A stretch of DNA of 64,000 nucleotides from Marinobacter confluentis (GCF_004785685.1 NZ_SRPF01000003.1:434001-498000); one strand, 5' to 3'. Positions 28,164 to 37,488 are shown, numbered from the stretch's first letter. Notes: a model not told the origin generated them from the letters alone. Program-made: numbers and translations.

Positions 28164-29723
28164 ATGAGCGCCCAGACAGACTCCCAAAGCCAGAACGGCA
28201 GGCAAGGGGCATTTTCCGACAGCGACCCGGTGGTATTGATTCTTACCATCGGTTTCATCCTGCTTTTCGTTGGCGCATCGCTCTTCAACAGTGAAGGCGT
28301 CAGCACCGTCATCGGTGCCGGCTTCACCTGGACCGCCAGGTACCTCGGCTCCTTCTTTCAGCTATTGCTGTTGGCCACCTTTTTTATTGCCCTGGGCACC
28401 GCCGCAAGCAAAGGCGGCAACGCCCGGATCGGCGGTCTGGAGAAGCCGGAAATCAGCCGGTTCCGCTGGCTGTCGATGATCATGTGCACCCTGCTGGCCG
28501 GGGGCGGGGTATTTTTCGCCGCCGGTGAGCCGGTCTATCACTTTTTGGTTACGCCCCCGGCATTCGACACCGAGGCGGGTACTGCAGAAGCCGCCGCGCC
28601 GGCGCTGGCGCAATCCTTCACCCACTGGGGTTTTCTGGCCTGGGCGGTGCTGGGTTCACTGACCGCACTGGTACTGTCACGCGCGCACTACGATCAGGGC
28701 AAGCCCCTACAACCGCGCACACTGCTGTATCCGGTGTTTGGTGAAAGAGTGGTCAGCGGCAAGCTCGGCGGCGTTATTGATGCCATGTGCGTGATTGCCG
28801 TAGTCGCTGGTACCGTTGGCCCCATTGGTTTTCTGGCAACCCAGATGAGCTTCGGCCTGCACGAACTGTTTGGCACACCGGACGGATACGGCACCCAGTT
28901 GACCGTTCTGGTGGTGCTCGCCGCAGTTTATATGACCTCGGCCATGACCGGCCTGCATAAGGGCATTCAGATGCTCAGCCGGTTTAACGTGATCCTTGCG
29001 CTGGTCATCGCCGCGATCATCCTGCTGTTCGGTCCCACGCTGTTTCTGATCAATACCTACACCCAGGCCTCTGGTGAATACCTGTCCTCCTTCATGGCCA
29101 TGGCAACCATGACCAGCGAGACAGCACCCGACTGGTGGATGAAGTGGTGGACGGTGTTCTTCTTTGCCTGGTTTATCGGCTATACGCCCTTGATGGCGGT
29201 GTTTGTATCGCGCATCTCCCGCGGTCGTACCGTCAGGGAAATGATCATTGCCGTGGCCGTGCTTGCCCCGGTTGCCACCACCCTCTGGTTTACCCTGCTG
29301 GGTGGTTCCGGCATCTATCATCAACTGGCAGGCACTTTCGATCTTACCGACGCCCTGAACAACTTCCGCTTTGACGTGGCTACTCTGACCGTGGCCCAGG
29401 CACTGCCCGGCGGAACCTGGATGGCCGCGGCGATTCTGCTGCTGACCACCATTTTCGTGGCCACCACCGGGGATTCCATGAGTTATTCAATCGCCATGGT
29501 TGGCGCCGGCCACGACGAACCCAGCCCCTGGATCCGGGTTTTCTGGGGCGGTGCCATGGCACTGATGGCCGCCATTCTGCTGTATATGGGGTCGGGCCAG
29601 ATCGGCGTACTTCAGCAGTTCATCGTGCTGACAGCGATACCGGTGTCCTTCATTATCCTGCCCTCTCTGTGGACAGGGCCGAAAGCGGCCATCGCCATGG
29701 CCAAGGAACAAGGGCTGGCCTGA
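28164..29723 (+). CDS. BCCT family transporter (betaine/carnitine/choline-type)
   Basis: 519 residues with about twelve membrane helices. ATG 28164 is preceded by GGAGGG, so the 19 extra in-frame codons upstream are excluded. The family pattern includes GEPVYHFL, THWGFLAWAVLG, and a helix-8 region WWMKWWTVFFFAWFIGYTPL that matches the aromatic-rich betaine/choline site (the classical WWxxWW). Carriers of this family import quaternary amines using sodium or proton gradients. No regulatory C-terminal extension is present, so osmosensing by that route is unlikely. The substrate is not certain. Confidence 0.9.
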   Translation: MSAQTDSQSQNGRQGAFSDSDPVVLILTIGFILLFVGASLFNSEGVSTVIGAGFTWTARYLGSFFQLLLLATFFIALGTAASKGGNARIGGLEKPEISRFRWLSMIMCTLLAGGGVFFAAGEPVYHFLVTPPAFDTEAGTAEAAAPALAQSFTHWGFLAWAVLGSLTALVLSRAHYDQGKPLQPRTLLYPVFGERVVSGKLGGVIDAMCVIAVVAGTVGPIGFLATQMSFGLHELFGTPDGYGTQLTVLVVLAAVYMTSAMTGLHKGIQMLSRFNVILALVIAAIILLFGPTLFLINTYTQASGEYLSSFMAMATMTSETAPDWWMKWWTVFFFAWFIGYTPLMAVFVSRISRGRTVREMIIAVAVLAPVATTLWFTLLGGSGIYHQLAGTFDLTDALNNFRFDVATLTVAQALPGGTWMAAAILLLTTIFVATTGDSMSYSIAMVGAGHDEPSPWIRVFWGGAMALMAAILLYMGSGQIGVLQQFIVLTAIPVSFIILPSLWTGPKAAIAMAKEQGLA

Positions 29724-30146
29724 TTAACGATCCGGCCAGATAATCTTCATCAACGCCCGCCTTCCTGGGTCCGGGAAGGCGATGGTGTTGTCAGACCGGT
29801 CAATCTGCAGCACCTCCCCCAGTTTCCGAAATAGCTCGATGTGGTCGTGAATGCATTTGGGAATAGCCTGACTACGTAGGTAGCGGAGATAGTCGTCGAG
29901 ATTCTCCTCGTCGCTACGCCAATGGTCACTGAAGGCGTTCCTGAACACCGCACGGGTGGCAATTGCCAGCCACTCGTCCCGGTAACTCGCTTGCAGCCGC
30001 TCCGGGTAGGCATAAAGATCACTGATCTCCTTGTCGATTCTGACAACCGCCCGGTCCGGGGGAAACATCAGCCGCATGGCCAGCAGGTCATAGGGATCGT
30101 CCAGCTGCTGGGCCACGGCCTGCCTGACCACCTCAATTCTGTTCAT
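29724..30146 (-). CDS. Hypothetical protein, 140 residues
   Basis: A soluble, charged protein with no signal peptide or membrane segment. Predicted mostly helical, with Trp residues in DEWLAIATRAVFRNAFSDHW. The C-terminus ends ALMKIIWPDR. Its stop directly abuts the stop of the convergent BCCT gene, which supports it as a genuine gene end. No family recognised. Confidence 0.65.
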   Translation of the reverse strand: MNRIEVVRQAVAQQLDDPYDLLAMRLMFPPDRAVVRIDKEISDLYAYPERLQASYRDEWLAIATRAVFRNAFSDHWRSDEENLDDYLRYLRSQAIPKCIHDHIELFRKLGEVLQIDRSDNTIAFPDPGRRALMKIIWPDR

Positions 30147-30223
30147 ATCTGCTCGTATATTGACCTGTTACATGAAGCTCTCCGTAGGTTTTAGTACGCC
30201 TACAAGCACAAGAGAGACTTCTC

Positions 30224-30514
30224 ATGCACATGAACAACAGCGGACTGAAATCCCACAAGCAGGACCCGATCTCCCTATTGGAAATTGTATCGATGGAAGG
30301 GCGTTACTACATGGCGCGTTTCTATCTGGACGGGCAGGGTTACGTTTTAACGGATTCCAACGACAAGCCGGTCATGTTTACCGGTGCCAACGCCGCCCAC
30401 GAGCATTTCCGGGACTATGACGTTAAGAAAACCGAGGTCATTCCGCCCACCGGCACCGATGAGATGATCGGTATGCCGGATTCCGGCGAGGAAACCATGC
30501 GGGTGCCGCTCTAG
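30224..30514 (+). CDS. Small conserved hypothetical protein (DUF6482-like)
   Basis: 96 residues, hydrophilic, with a compact beta-rich middle: ISLLEIVSMEGRYYMARFYL, then GQGYVLTDSNDKPVMFTGA. This matches the DUF6482 pattern as I remember it from Pseudomonas (an E-G-x-[FY]-Y-x-x-x-[FV] strand followed by D-x-x-G/K-P). The C-terminus is acidic and likely disordered. ATG 30224 or the in-frame ATG two codons later could be used. No operon partner: both neighbours face it or diverge from it. Confidence 0.6.
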   Translation: MHMNNSGLKSHKQDPISLLEIVSMEGRYYMARFYLDGQGYVLTDSNDKPVMFTGANAAHEHFRDYDVKKTEVIPPTGTDEMIGMPDSGEETMRVPL

Positions 30515-30541
30515 AACCTTCGAGCCTACTGAAAACCCCAC

Positions 30542-32344
30542 TCAGGTACCGCTGTCCTCGGCACTCCGGTTCTGCTGGTTCCAGAGACGGGCGTAGGGGC
30601 CGCCCCTGGCCAGCAGGTCGTTGTGGTGGCCGCTTTCCACAATACGACCGTCGTCCATCACCAGAATGGTGTCGGCATCGCGAATGGTAGACAGGCGGTG
30701 GGCAATCACCAGGGTCGTACGTTTTCGACTCACCTCATTCAACGCTTCCAGAATCGCCGCTTCAGACACCGAATCCAGTGACGAGGTCGCTTCATCCAGA
30801 ATCAGGATAGGCGGATTCTTCAGCAGTACCCTGGCAATAGCCACCCGCTGCTTTTCACCACCGGAGAGTTTCAAACCGCGCTCGCCGACGCGGGTTTCAT
30901 AGCCTTCCGGCAGGGTGTGGATAAACCGGTCCAGGTGAGCCAGCCGCGCCGCCTGTTTCACCTCTTCTTCGGTCGCGTCCGGCCGACCGTATGCCAGGTT
31001 CTTGTAAAGAGTATCGTTGAACAACACCGTGTCCTGGGGCACCACCCCCATGGCGGAGCGCAGGCTGTGCTGGGTGACGGTGCGGATATCCTGGCCATCA
31101 ATGGTGATCCGGCCCTGGTCCACGTCGAAAAAGCGGAACAGCAGCCGCGCGAGCGTGGATTTGCCGGCACCGCTGGCGCCTACTACGGCGACTTTCTTGC
31201 CGACGGGAATACTGAAACTCACCCCTTTCAGAATTTCCCGGTCCTTGTGATAACGGAAGTGGATATTCTCGAACCGGACTTCGCCACCGTTCACATCCAG
31301 TTCACTGGCGTCACTGGCATCTTCGATGGTCGGCTTATCCCCCAGCAGGCCGAACAGGCGCTCCACATTCACCAGGGCCTGGCGGATTTCCCGGTAAACA
31401 AAACCCAGGGCGTTCAGCGGAATAAACAGTTGCAGCAGGTAGGCGTTGATCATGGTGAAGTCACCCAGGGTGATCTCACCGCTGGCCACTTCGGTGACTG
31501 CCATGCTCATGATCACAATCATGGCGACGCCAATGATCAGCGCCTGTCCGGCGTTCAGTGCCGCCAGCGACAGGCGGTTCTTCAGGCGGGCGTCTTCCCA
31601 GTCTTTCAGGTTGTGGTCGTAAAGATCGGCCTCAAATTCCTCATTATTGAAGTACTTGACGGTTTCGTAGTTCAGCAGGCTGTCTACTGCGCGGGAGTTG
31701 GACTGGTTATCCCGAGCATTGGCTTCGCGCACGTATTTTGTGCGCCATTCCGTGACCTTGACCGAAAACACCACGTAAACCACCACCGCACCGACTATGG
31801 CGAACACATAGCCAGGGTTGAACACCACCATCAGGATGACCGCCACCATGGCGATTTCCAGCAGGGTGGGCACGATATTGAACAGGGTGAACCTCAGCAG
31901 AAAGCTGATGCCATTGGTGCCCCGCTCAATATCCCGGGCCAGGCCGCCGGTTTTACGGTCCAGGTGAAAGCCCAGTTCGCGCTGGTGCAGGTGGCGAAAG
32001 ACCCTCAGCGATACCCGGCGCATGGCCCGTTCTGCGACCCGGGCGAAGACGGCATCCCGCAGTTCGCTGAACAGGGTGCTGCTGAATCTCAGGGTGCCGT
32101 ACGCGGCAACCAGCAGCAGGGGAATCCACAGCAGCAGGTCGCCGCTGCGTCCCTCGTCCAGATAATCCACAATGTATTTCAGCGCCACCGGCGTGGCCAC
32201 AGTGGCCAGCTTGGCCGCCACCAGGCAGATGACCGCCAGAATCACCCGTCCCCGGTACTCGGCAAGGTAGGGCCACAGGCCCGAGATAATGCGCCAGTTA
32301 GGCTTGTGATCGGCAGGGTAGTCGTTATCGGCGTAGGATTGCAC
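30542..32344 (-). CDS. ABC exporter, ATM1/HMT1-type (half-transporter)
   Basis: 600 residues with an N-terminal six-helix exporter domain and a C-terminal ATPase. Nucleotide-binding motifs: Walker A VGASGAGKST (about residue 384), signature LKLSGGEKQRVA, Walker B ILILDEATSSLD, and switch VIAHRLST. The membrane domain carries NYETVKYFNNEEFE, a signature of the ATM1/heavy-metal-tolerance branch, whose mitochondrial and bacterial members export glutathione-related sulfur or metal conjugates. It starts at GTG 32344 and probably forms a homodimer. It is divergent from a second exporter gene. Confidence 0.9.
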   Translation of the reverse strand: MQSYADNDYPADHKPNWRIISGLWPYLAEYRGRVILAVICLVAAKLATVATPVALKYIVDYLDEGRSGDLLLWIPLLLVAAYGTLRFSSTLFSELRDAVFARVAERAMRRVSLRVFRHLHQRELGFHLDRKTGGLARDIERGTNGISFLLRFTLFNIVPTLLEIAMVAVILMVVFNPGYVFAIVGAVVVYVVFSVKVTEWRTKYVREANARDNQSNSRAVDSLLNYETVKYFNNEEFEADLYDHNLKDWEDARLKNRLSLAALNAGQALIIGVAMIVIMSMAVTEVASGEITLGDFTMINAYLLQLFIPLNALGFVYREIRQALVNVERLFGLLGDKPTIEDASDASELDVNGGEVRFENIHFRYHKDREILKGVSFSIPVGKKVAVVGASGAGKSTLARLLFRFFDVDQGRITIDGQDIRTVTQHSLRSAMGVVPQDTVLFNDTLYKNLAYGRPDATEEEVKQAARLAHLDRFIHTLPEGYETRVGERGLKLSGGEKQRVAIARVLLKNPPILILDEATSSLDSVSEAAILEALNEVSRKRTTLVIAHRLSTIRDADTILVMDDGRIVESGHHNDLLARGGPYARLWNQQNRSAEDSGT

Positions 32345-32396
32345 GTGCAGACGGTCCTTGAATGGCGCAAATCGGTCGGGTTGGAGATCCCGGGCG

Positions 32397-32402
32397 TATA
32401 CT
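32397..32402 (+). promoter_or_regulatory. Candidate -10 element upstream of the second ABC exporter
   Basis: TATACT at 32397-32402. No good -35 is seen. If real, transcription would begin near 32408, downstream of the in-frame TTG at 32358 and upstream of the ribosome site at 32475-32480. Confidence 0.4.
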
Positions 32403-32486
32403 GGTAGCGCATTATGGTACAGCCTTACGTCTCGATCGGTACATCAGCTCACACGCGCTCATAAACCAGTCTGCAAGGAGTTCGCC

Positions 32487-34238
32487 ATCAAACCCACACA
32501 CCGCCGCGCCCTGAAACTGGCACGCACCTTTATCAGCCCGTATAAGAAAGCGGTGGCAGGCGCCCTGGCGGCACTGGTGTTCACCGCCGGGGTTACCCTG
32601 GGGCTGGGCCAGGGACTGCGTATTCTGGTGGACCAGGGCCTGGCGACACAGTCACCGGCCATGCTGTCCCAGTCCATCGGCATTTTCTTTATTCTGGTGG
32701 TGGCACTGGCTTTCGGTTCCTTTGCCCGTTTCTATCTGGTGAGCTGGATTGGCGAGCGGGTAGTGGCGGATATCCGCAAGCAGGTCTTCAACCACCTGAT
32801 CGACCTCCATCCGGGCTTCTACGAGCAAAACCGCAGCCTCGAAATCCAGTCCCGCTTCACCGCCGATACGACGGTGCTGCAATCGGTGATCGGTTCTACC
32901 GTTTCCATCGCACTGCGCAACAGTCTGATGCTCATTGGTGGCCTGATTCTGCTGTTTGTCACCAACGCCAAACTGGCCAGTATCATCCTGCTGGGTTTTC
33001 CGCTGGTGATTGTGCCCATCCTGATCTACGGCCGTCGGGTGCGCAGCCTGTCCCGTCTGAGCCAGGATCGGGTTGCGGAAGTGGGCAGTTACGTCGGAGA
33101 AAACCTGACCCAGATCAAGACCGTGCAGGCCTTCAATCATCAGCCCCACGACCGGGCCTTCTTCAGCACGGTGGCCGAGAACGCCTTCGATATTGCCCGC
33201 TCACGCATTCGCCAGCGGGCCTTTCTGACCACCATTGCCATCACCCTGGTGATGGGTGCCGTAGGCGTAGTGCTGTGGATTGGCGGGCTGGACGTGATTT
33301 CGGGCCAGACCAGTCCGGGGGAGCTGGCGGCGTTTGTGTTCTACAGCCTGCTGGTGGGGCTGGCTGCGGGAGCCATCAGTGAAGTGATCGGCGAACTCCA
33401 GCGGGCCGCTGGCGCCGCTGCCCGGATCTTTGAGCTGCTGCAGACCGAAAGCGAGCTGCCCCCGGTGCCGGAATCCGTGCAACCATTGAACCAGCCGGTC
33501 GAAGGCCGCCTGGAGATCCAGGGACTGGGCTTTCATTACCCCTCAAGGCCGGAAAAGCAGGTCCTCGATGACCTGTCCGTGACTATCAGGGCGGGTGAAA
33601 CCATTGCCCTGGTTGGGCCTTCCGGGGCTGGCAAATCCACCCTGTTTGACTTGTTGCTGCGATTTTACGACCCAAACTCAGGCAGCATCCTGCTTGACGG
33701 CGTTGATATCCGTCGGCTGTCCCTGGCGGACCTGCGCCATTGCTTCGCTCTGGTGCCCCAGAACCCCGCGCTGTTTCACGGCACCATCGCCGATAACATC
33801 CGCTACGCCCGCCCGGATGCCTCTGATGAAGACATGATCAGAGCCGCCCGCATCGCCCATGCCGATGATTTCATCCAGAGTTTTCCACGGGGCTATGAAA
33901 CCCGCCTGGGCGACGGTGGCATCGGGCTTTCCGGCGGCCAGAAGCAGCGTCTTGCCATAGCCAGGGCACTGCTGGCCGACGCACCCATTCTGTTACTGGA
34001 TGAGGCCACCAGCGCACTGGATGCCGAGAGCGAACACCTGATCCAGCAGGCGATGCCGGGGCTGATGTCGGATCGTACCACTCTGGTGATTGCCCACCGG
34101 CTGGCCACGGTGCGCCATGCGGACCGCATCATCGTACTTGACGAGGGCAGGCTTCAGGATATTGGCCGGCATGATGAACTGGTAGAGCGGAATCGGCTTT
34201 ATCGTAAGCTGGCGAAACTGCAGTTTCGTGAGGGGTGA
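32487..34238 (+). CDS. ABC exporter, MsbA/lipid-multidrug type, possible ATC initiation codon
   Basis: 583 residues if begun at ATC 32487. Six-helix exporter domain, then ATPase with Walker A VGPSGAGKST, signature GLSGGQKQRLA, Walker B ILLLDEATSALD and IAHRLATVRHADRI. It resembles the MsbA/multidrug group. The start is odd: AAGGAG at 32475-32480 is followed, six bases on, by ATC-AAA-CCC, giving (M)KPTHRRALKLARTFISPYKK, the natural beginning of such a protein. No ATG, GTG or TTG lies nearby in frame. The nearest upstream (TTG 32358) lies before the candidate -10 box. Either a rare ATC start or a base change/sequencing error is likely. Body of the gene is certain. Confidence 0.85.
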   Translation: MKPTHRRALKLARTFISPYKKAVAGALAALVFTAGVTLGLGQGLRILVDQGLATQSPAMLSQSIGIFFILVVALAFGSFARFYLVSWIGERVVADIRKQVFNHLIDLHPGFYEQNRSLEIQSRFTADTTVLQSVIGSTVSIALRNSLMLIGGLILLFVTNAKLASIILLGFPLVIVPILIYGRRVRSLSRLSQDRVAEVGSYVGENLTQIKTVQAFNHQPHDRAFFSTVAENAFDIARSRIRQRAFLTTIAITLVMGAVGVVLWIGGLDVISGQTSPGELAAFVFYSLLVGLAAGAISEVIGELQRAAGAAARIFELLQTESELPPVPESVQPLNQPVEGRLEIQGLGFHYPSRPEKQVLDDLSVTIRAGETIALVGPSGAGKSTLFDLLLRFYDPNSGSILLDGVDIRRLSLADLRHCFALVPQNPALFHGTIADNIRYARPDASDEDMIRAARIAHADDFIQSFPRGYETRLGDGGIGLSGGQKQRLAIARALLADAPILLLDEATSALDAESEHLIQQAMPGLMSDRTTLVIAHRLATVRHADRIIVLDEGRLQDIGRHDELVERNRLYRKLAKLQFREG

Positions 34239-34295
34239 ATAAATGCCCACAAGACGGCCACATTACCAAGGTCTAAGGCCGCAAAACGCGGCTCC

Positions 34296-34324
34296 CTGAA
34301 AAGGAGCGACGATTTCTGTATAAT
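34296..34324 (+). promoter_or_regulatory. Candidate sigma-70 promoter of gabT
   Basis: CTGAAA (34296-34301), 17-base spacer, TATAAT (34319-34324), about 33 bases before the GTG start. Confidence 0.6.
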
Positions 34325-34356
34325 GGTCGGTCTAATTCGAGTTGAGGAGAGGCAAA

Positions 34357-35631
34357 GTGACGAACAAAGAATTGCAGGCACTCAAAGAACGCTATGTTGC
34401 GGCCGGCGCTGCCAGCCCGAACGAGCAGTTCGCAGACCATGCAACCAATGCCGAACTCTGGGATGCTGATGGCAAGCGGATGATCGACTTTGCCGGCGGT
34501 ATCGGCGTACTGAACATCGGCCATCGTCACCCGAAAGTCGTCGAAGCTGTCAAAGCGCAGCTGGACAAGGTGATGCACACCTGCCAGACGGTGATGCCCT
34601 ATGAGGGCTACGTGCGGGTTGCCGAGAAGCTGAGCGGTGTAGTGCCGGTTCGCGGCCATGCCAAGGTCATGCTGGCGAACAGCGGTGCCGAAGCACTTGA
34701 AAACGCGGTGAAGATCGCCCGCGCCGCTACCAAGCGCCCCAACGTGATCTGCTTCGACGGCGGCTACCATGGTCGTACCTTCTACACCATGGCAATGAAC
34801 GGCAAGGCTGCGCCCTACCAGACTGATTTCGGCCCCATGCCGGGTACGGTCTTCCGCGCACCTTATCCTGTGCCTTACCACGGTGTGGACGAAGATGAAG
34901 CGATCCGCGGCCTGAAGATGGCCATGAAAGCCGACTCCCCGGCCCACGATACCGCGGCCATCATCATTGAGCCGGTATTGGGCGAGGGCGGTTTTTACGC
35001 CGCACCGGCCAGCTTCCTGAAAAAGATCCGCGAGATCTGCGACGAGCACGGCATCATCATGATCTGTGACGAAGTTCAGAGTGGCTTTGGTCGTACCGGC
35101 AAGATGTTCGCCATCGAGCACAGCGGTGTAGAGCCGGACATGATGACAATGGCCAAGAGTATGGCGGACGGCATGCCGATCTCCGCGATCGTTGGTACCG
35201 ACAAGATCATGGATTCGTCCGGCCCCAACTCGCTCGGTGGTACCTACACCGGTAGCCCGACCGCCTGTGCTGCTGCGCTGGCCGTTATGGAAGTCTTTGA
35301 AACTGAGGATATTCTTGGCAAGAGCCAGCGTCTGGGCGAGAAGCTGAACAAGCGCTTTGCACAATGGCAGGAGCAGTTCCCCCACGTGGACAACGTGCGG
35401 AACCTCGGCCCGATGGCGGCCATTGAACTGGTGACTGACAAAACCAGCAAAGAGCCCCGCGCGGACTTTGCCGGAGCTGTCACCAAGTATGCCAAAGAGC
35501 ACGGTCTGATCCTGCTCAGCTGTGGCATGCACGGCAACACCATCCGCTTCCTGATGCCCGTTACCATTGAGGAGGAGGTTCTGGAAGAAGGTCTGACAAT
35601 CGTCGAAAATGCACTGAAAGAATTGGGCTAA
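34357..35631 (+). CDS. gabT: 4-aminobutyrate--2-oxoglutarate aminotransferase
   Basis: 424 residues, a class III PLP aminotransferase that converts GABA and 2-oxoglutarate to succinate semialdehyde and glutamate. GTG 34357 follows GAGGAGAGG; the TTG at 34342 lies before it. Landmarks: FAGGIGVLNIGHRHPKVVEA, NSGAEALENAVKIAR, FDGGYHGRTFYTMAMNG, ICDEVQSGFGRTGKMFA and the PLP-Lys region MTMAKSMADGMPISAIVG (Lys near residue 268). Length fits E. coli GabT (426). It stands alone with its own promoter and terminator, without gabD. Related omega-transaminases cannot be fully excluded. Confidence 0.88.
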   Translation: MTNKELQALKERYVAAGAASPNEQFADHATNAELWDADGKRMIDFAGGIGVLNIGHRHPKVVEAVKAQLDKVMHTCQTVMPYEGYVRVAEKLSGVVPVRGHAKVMLANSGAEALENAVKIARAATKRPNVICFDGGYHGRTFYTMAMNGKAAPYQTDFGPMPGTVFRAPYPVPYHGVDEDEAIRGLKMAMKADSPAHDTAAIIIEPVLGEGGFYAAPASFLKKIREICDEHGIIMICDEVQSGFGRTGKMFAIEHSGVEPDMMTMAKSMADGMPISAIVGTDKIMDSSGPNSLGGTYTGSPTACAAALAVMEVFETEDILGKSQRLGEKLNKRFAQWQEQFPHVDNVRNLGPMAAIELVTDKTSKEPRADFAGAVTKYAKEHGLILLSCGMHGNTIRFLMPVTIEEEVLEEGLTIVENALKELG

Positions 35632-35676
35632 GTTCTTGTTTTAAAAGTGCTTCAGCACGTCTTTCTGAAAGCGGAA

Positions 35677-35706
35677 ACCGGCCGGCTCACCCCGGCCGGT
35701 TTTTTT
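35677..35706 (+). terminator. Rho-independent terminator of gabT
   Basis: ACCGGCCGG (35677-35685), loop CTCACC, CCGGCCGGT (35692-35700), then T through 35706. Confidence 0.92.
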
Positions 35707-35789
35707 ATGGCCTGAAGTTGACGCCTGTCCTTTCGGGGACATTTCAAAACATCGTATACTGCCAAATCGTCTCTTAACCAGGCCGTTTT

Positions 35790-36548
35790 ATGACCTCCGA
35801 GTCCGATAACGCGATCAACAATCAAAAACCTACCCACAAACCCAGGCCCTGGGTTGACCTGCTGGTCAGCATCATCATTCCCTCGGTCATTCTGATGAAG
35901 CTCTCCGGGGACGAATACCTGGGCAGTGTCATGGCGCTGGTGGTTGGCCTGGCTTTTCCGCTGGGCTGGGGCCTGTTCGAGCTGATCCGCTATGGCAAGA
36001 AGAACTTTATCGCCGTCCTGGGCCTAATCAGTGTGGGCCTGACCGGTGGTATCGGCCTGCTTGAGCTGAATGCCCAGTGGCTGGCGGTTAAGGAAGCGGC
36101 CGTTCCGGCGGTGATTGGTATTGCGGTGCTGATTTCTACCCGCACTCGCTACCCGCTGGTTAAAACCCTGCTCTATAACCCGACTGTCCTGAACGTGGAC
36201 AAGATCCAGGCGGTTCTGAAGAAGAACAACACCGAAGCAGAGTTTGATGCGCGGCTGCAGAAAGCCAGCTACTTTTTTAGTCTGACCTTCCTGTTCTCAT
36301 CCATCATGAATTACATTCTGGCCAAGTGGATTGTCACCAGTCCCTCAGGCACACAGGCTTTTAACGAAGAGCTGGGGCAGATGACGCTGGTCAGCTACCC
36401 GATGATTGCCATTCCCTCAATGATCATGATGATCGCCATCTTCTACTACCTCTGGCGCTCGATCCGTCGACTGACCGGGTACAGCCTGGAAGATGTCATG
36501 GCGCCGCACCTGGCAGACAAGGTCGAGGAGAAATCTTCGGGGTCCTAA
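35790..36548 (+). CDS. VC0807-family integral membrane protein
   Basis: 252 residues with about six to seven membrane helices: WVDLLVSIIIPSVILMKLSG, ALVVGLAFPLGWGLFELI, FIAVLGLISVGLTGGIGLLE, then VPAVIGIAVLISTR, FFSLTFLFSSIMNYILAKWI and MIAIPSMIMMIAIFYYLWRS. The D-LL-S-x-x-IPS-x-x-L opening and NYILAKWIV are typical of the VC0807 family (distantly like septation protein A), which has no established function and is sometimes labelled a transporter. It stands alone between a terminator and a convergent gene. Confidence 0.8.
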   Translation: MTSESDNAINNQKPTHKPRPWVDLLVSIIIPSVILMKLSGDEYLGSVMALVVGLAFPLGWGLFELIRYGKKNFIAVLGLISVGLTGGIGLLELNAQWLAVKEAAVPAVIGIAVLISTRTRYPLVKTLLYNPTVLNVDKIQAVLKKNNTEAEFDARLQKASYFFSLTFLFSSIMNYILAKWIVTSPSGTQAFNEELGQMTLVSYPMIAIPSMIMMIAIFYYLWRSIRRLTGYSLEDVMAPHLADKVEEKSSGS

Positions 36549-36554
36549 CCTCTG

Positions 36555-37205
36555 TTATCCGCCCTGAACCTGGCGTTCCAGCTCTGCCGCCAGCGGTGGC
36601 TGCAGTTGCAGGGCCTGAGCAAGCTGATCCAGCCAGGCCCGTTCCATCGGGTTCTGTTTATCGATCATGGCAACGCTGACCAGATAGATTTCACGGCTCG
36701 CCTGGGGCGAATCGGCGCTTCGTGCCAGCGTTGTCGCATCCAGGGGTGCGTCGAACTGCTGCTGAATCCAGTTGTGCATCTCATCGTCCGGACCCAGCTT
36801 CTCGATTTCGGCGGTTAACATTGCCCGTTCGTTGCTGTCCACATGACCATCAGCACGCGCCGCCATGATCATCGCCTGAAGAATCTCAAGCCCACGCCGC
36901 TCCTGATCCTGGCCCTGAAGCTGCTCCAGAGGACGGCCTTCCGAAAGTCGGCCAGCCTCCGGCTGTTGCATGCCAGCCGTGGACGCCTGGGACTGATAGT
37001 TCTGATAGGCTTTCAGTGCCAGGGCACCAACGCCTGCAACTGCGCCATATTTCAGTGCTGTTCCACCGATTTTCCGACCCCTTTTACTGCCCACCATCAG
37101 GCCAAGAGCACCTCCGCCCAACAGACTTTTAACATCAATACCCGATGACTGAACGCTGCTGGACGCCTGGCCCATCAACTGATTGAGGATATTCATGGCA
37201 TTCAT
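36555..37205 (-). CDS. DUF533/TerB-like protein (YebE family)
   Basis: 216 residues from ATG 37205, seven bases after AGGAG. A GTG at 37211 is too close to that site. N-terminal half: a short amphipathic region, then Gly-rich LLGGGALGLMVGSKRGRKIG and a hydrophobic stretch that could touch the membrane. Residues about 100-215 form a TerB-like all-helical domain (MIMAARADGHVDSNERAMLTAEIEKLG, then SPQASREIYLVSVAMID), which carries an acidic EF-hand-like patch DGHVDSNE. Function unknown; E. coli YebE responds to envelope stress. Confidence 0.83.
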   Translation of the reverse strand: MNAMNILNQLMGQASSSVQSSGIDVKSLLGGGALGLMVGSKRGRKIGGTALKYGAVAGVGALALKAYQNYQSQASTAGMQQPEAGRLSEGRPLEQLQGQDQERRGLEILQAMIMAARADGHVDSNERAMLTAEIEKLGPDDEMHNWIQQQFDAPLDATTLARSADSPQASREIYLVSVAMIDKQNPMERAWLDQLAQALQLQPPLAAELERQVQGG

Positions 37206-37488
37206 CGACACACTCCTGAATCGAATTTTTTGAAAAGAGCGCTGATAATCCGTATTCAGACCGTCATCAGAAGAGGAAGTTTCCTGATGACAGGGATTTA
37301 AAACATTATCCCGAAAATCCCCTATGGACAGATCCCGGCCCCATCAACCACCTTGGCGCCGTCAATGGGTGATCCACCAACAGGGAGTCTGGAGATACCT
37401 CGAAGTCTAGAATCTGGAGCATCTGGGCGCTGACTGAATCGCCATTCGGGATCACGCTGAAATTCATTGGATGGGGAGGTTTCCTCCA
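37206..37488. other. Non-coding interval before the EamA gene, with a hairpin over its ribosome-binding site
   Basis: No convincing gene or promoter pair seen. At its right end GGAGG (37475-37479), loop TTT, CCTCC (37483-37487) forms a hairpin that covers the ribosome-binding site immediately before ATG 37489. Confidence 0.4.

Noticed and set aside
30917..32407. 496-codon plus-strand frame opposite the ATM1-type exporter
   Set aside because: His/Gln-rich low-complexity translation typical of antisense frames; the opposite strand carries all ABC motifs.
34273..35532. 419-codon minus-strand frame opposite gabT
   Set aside because: Antisense shadow with no recognisable domain.
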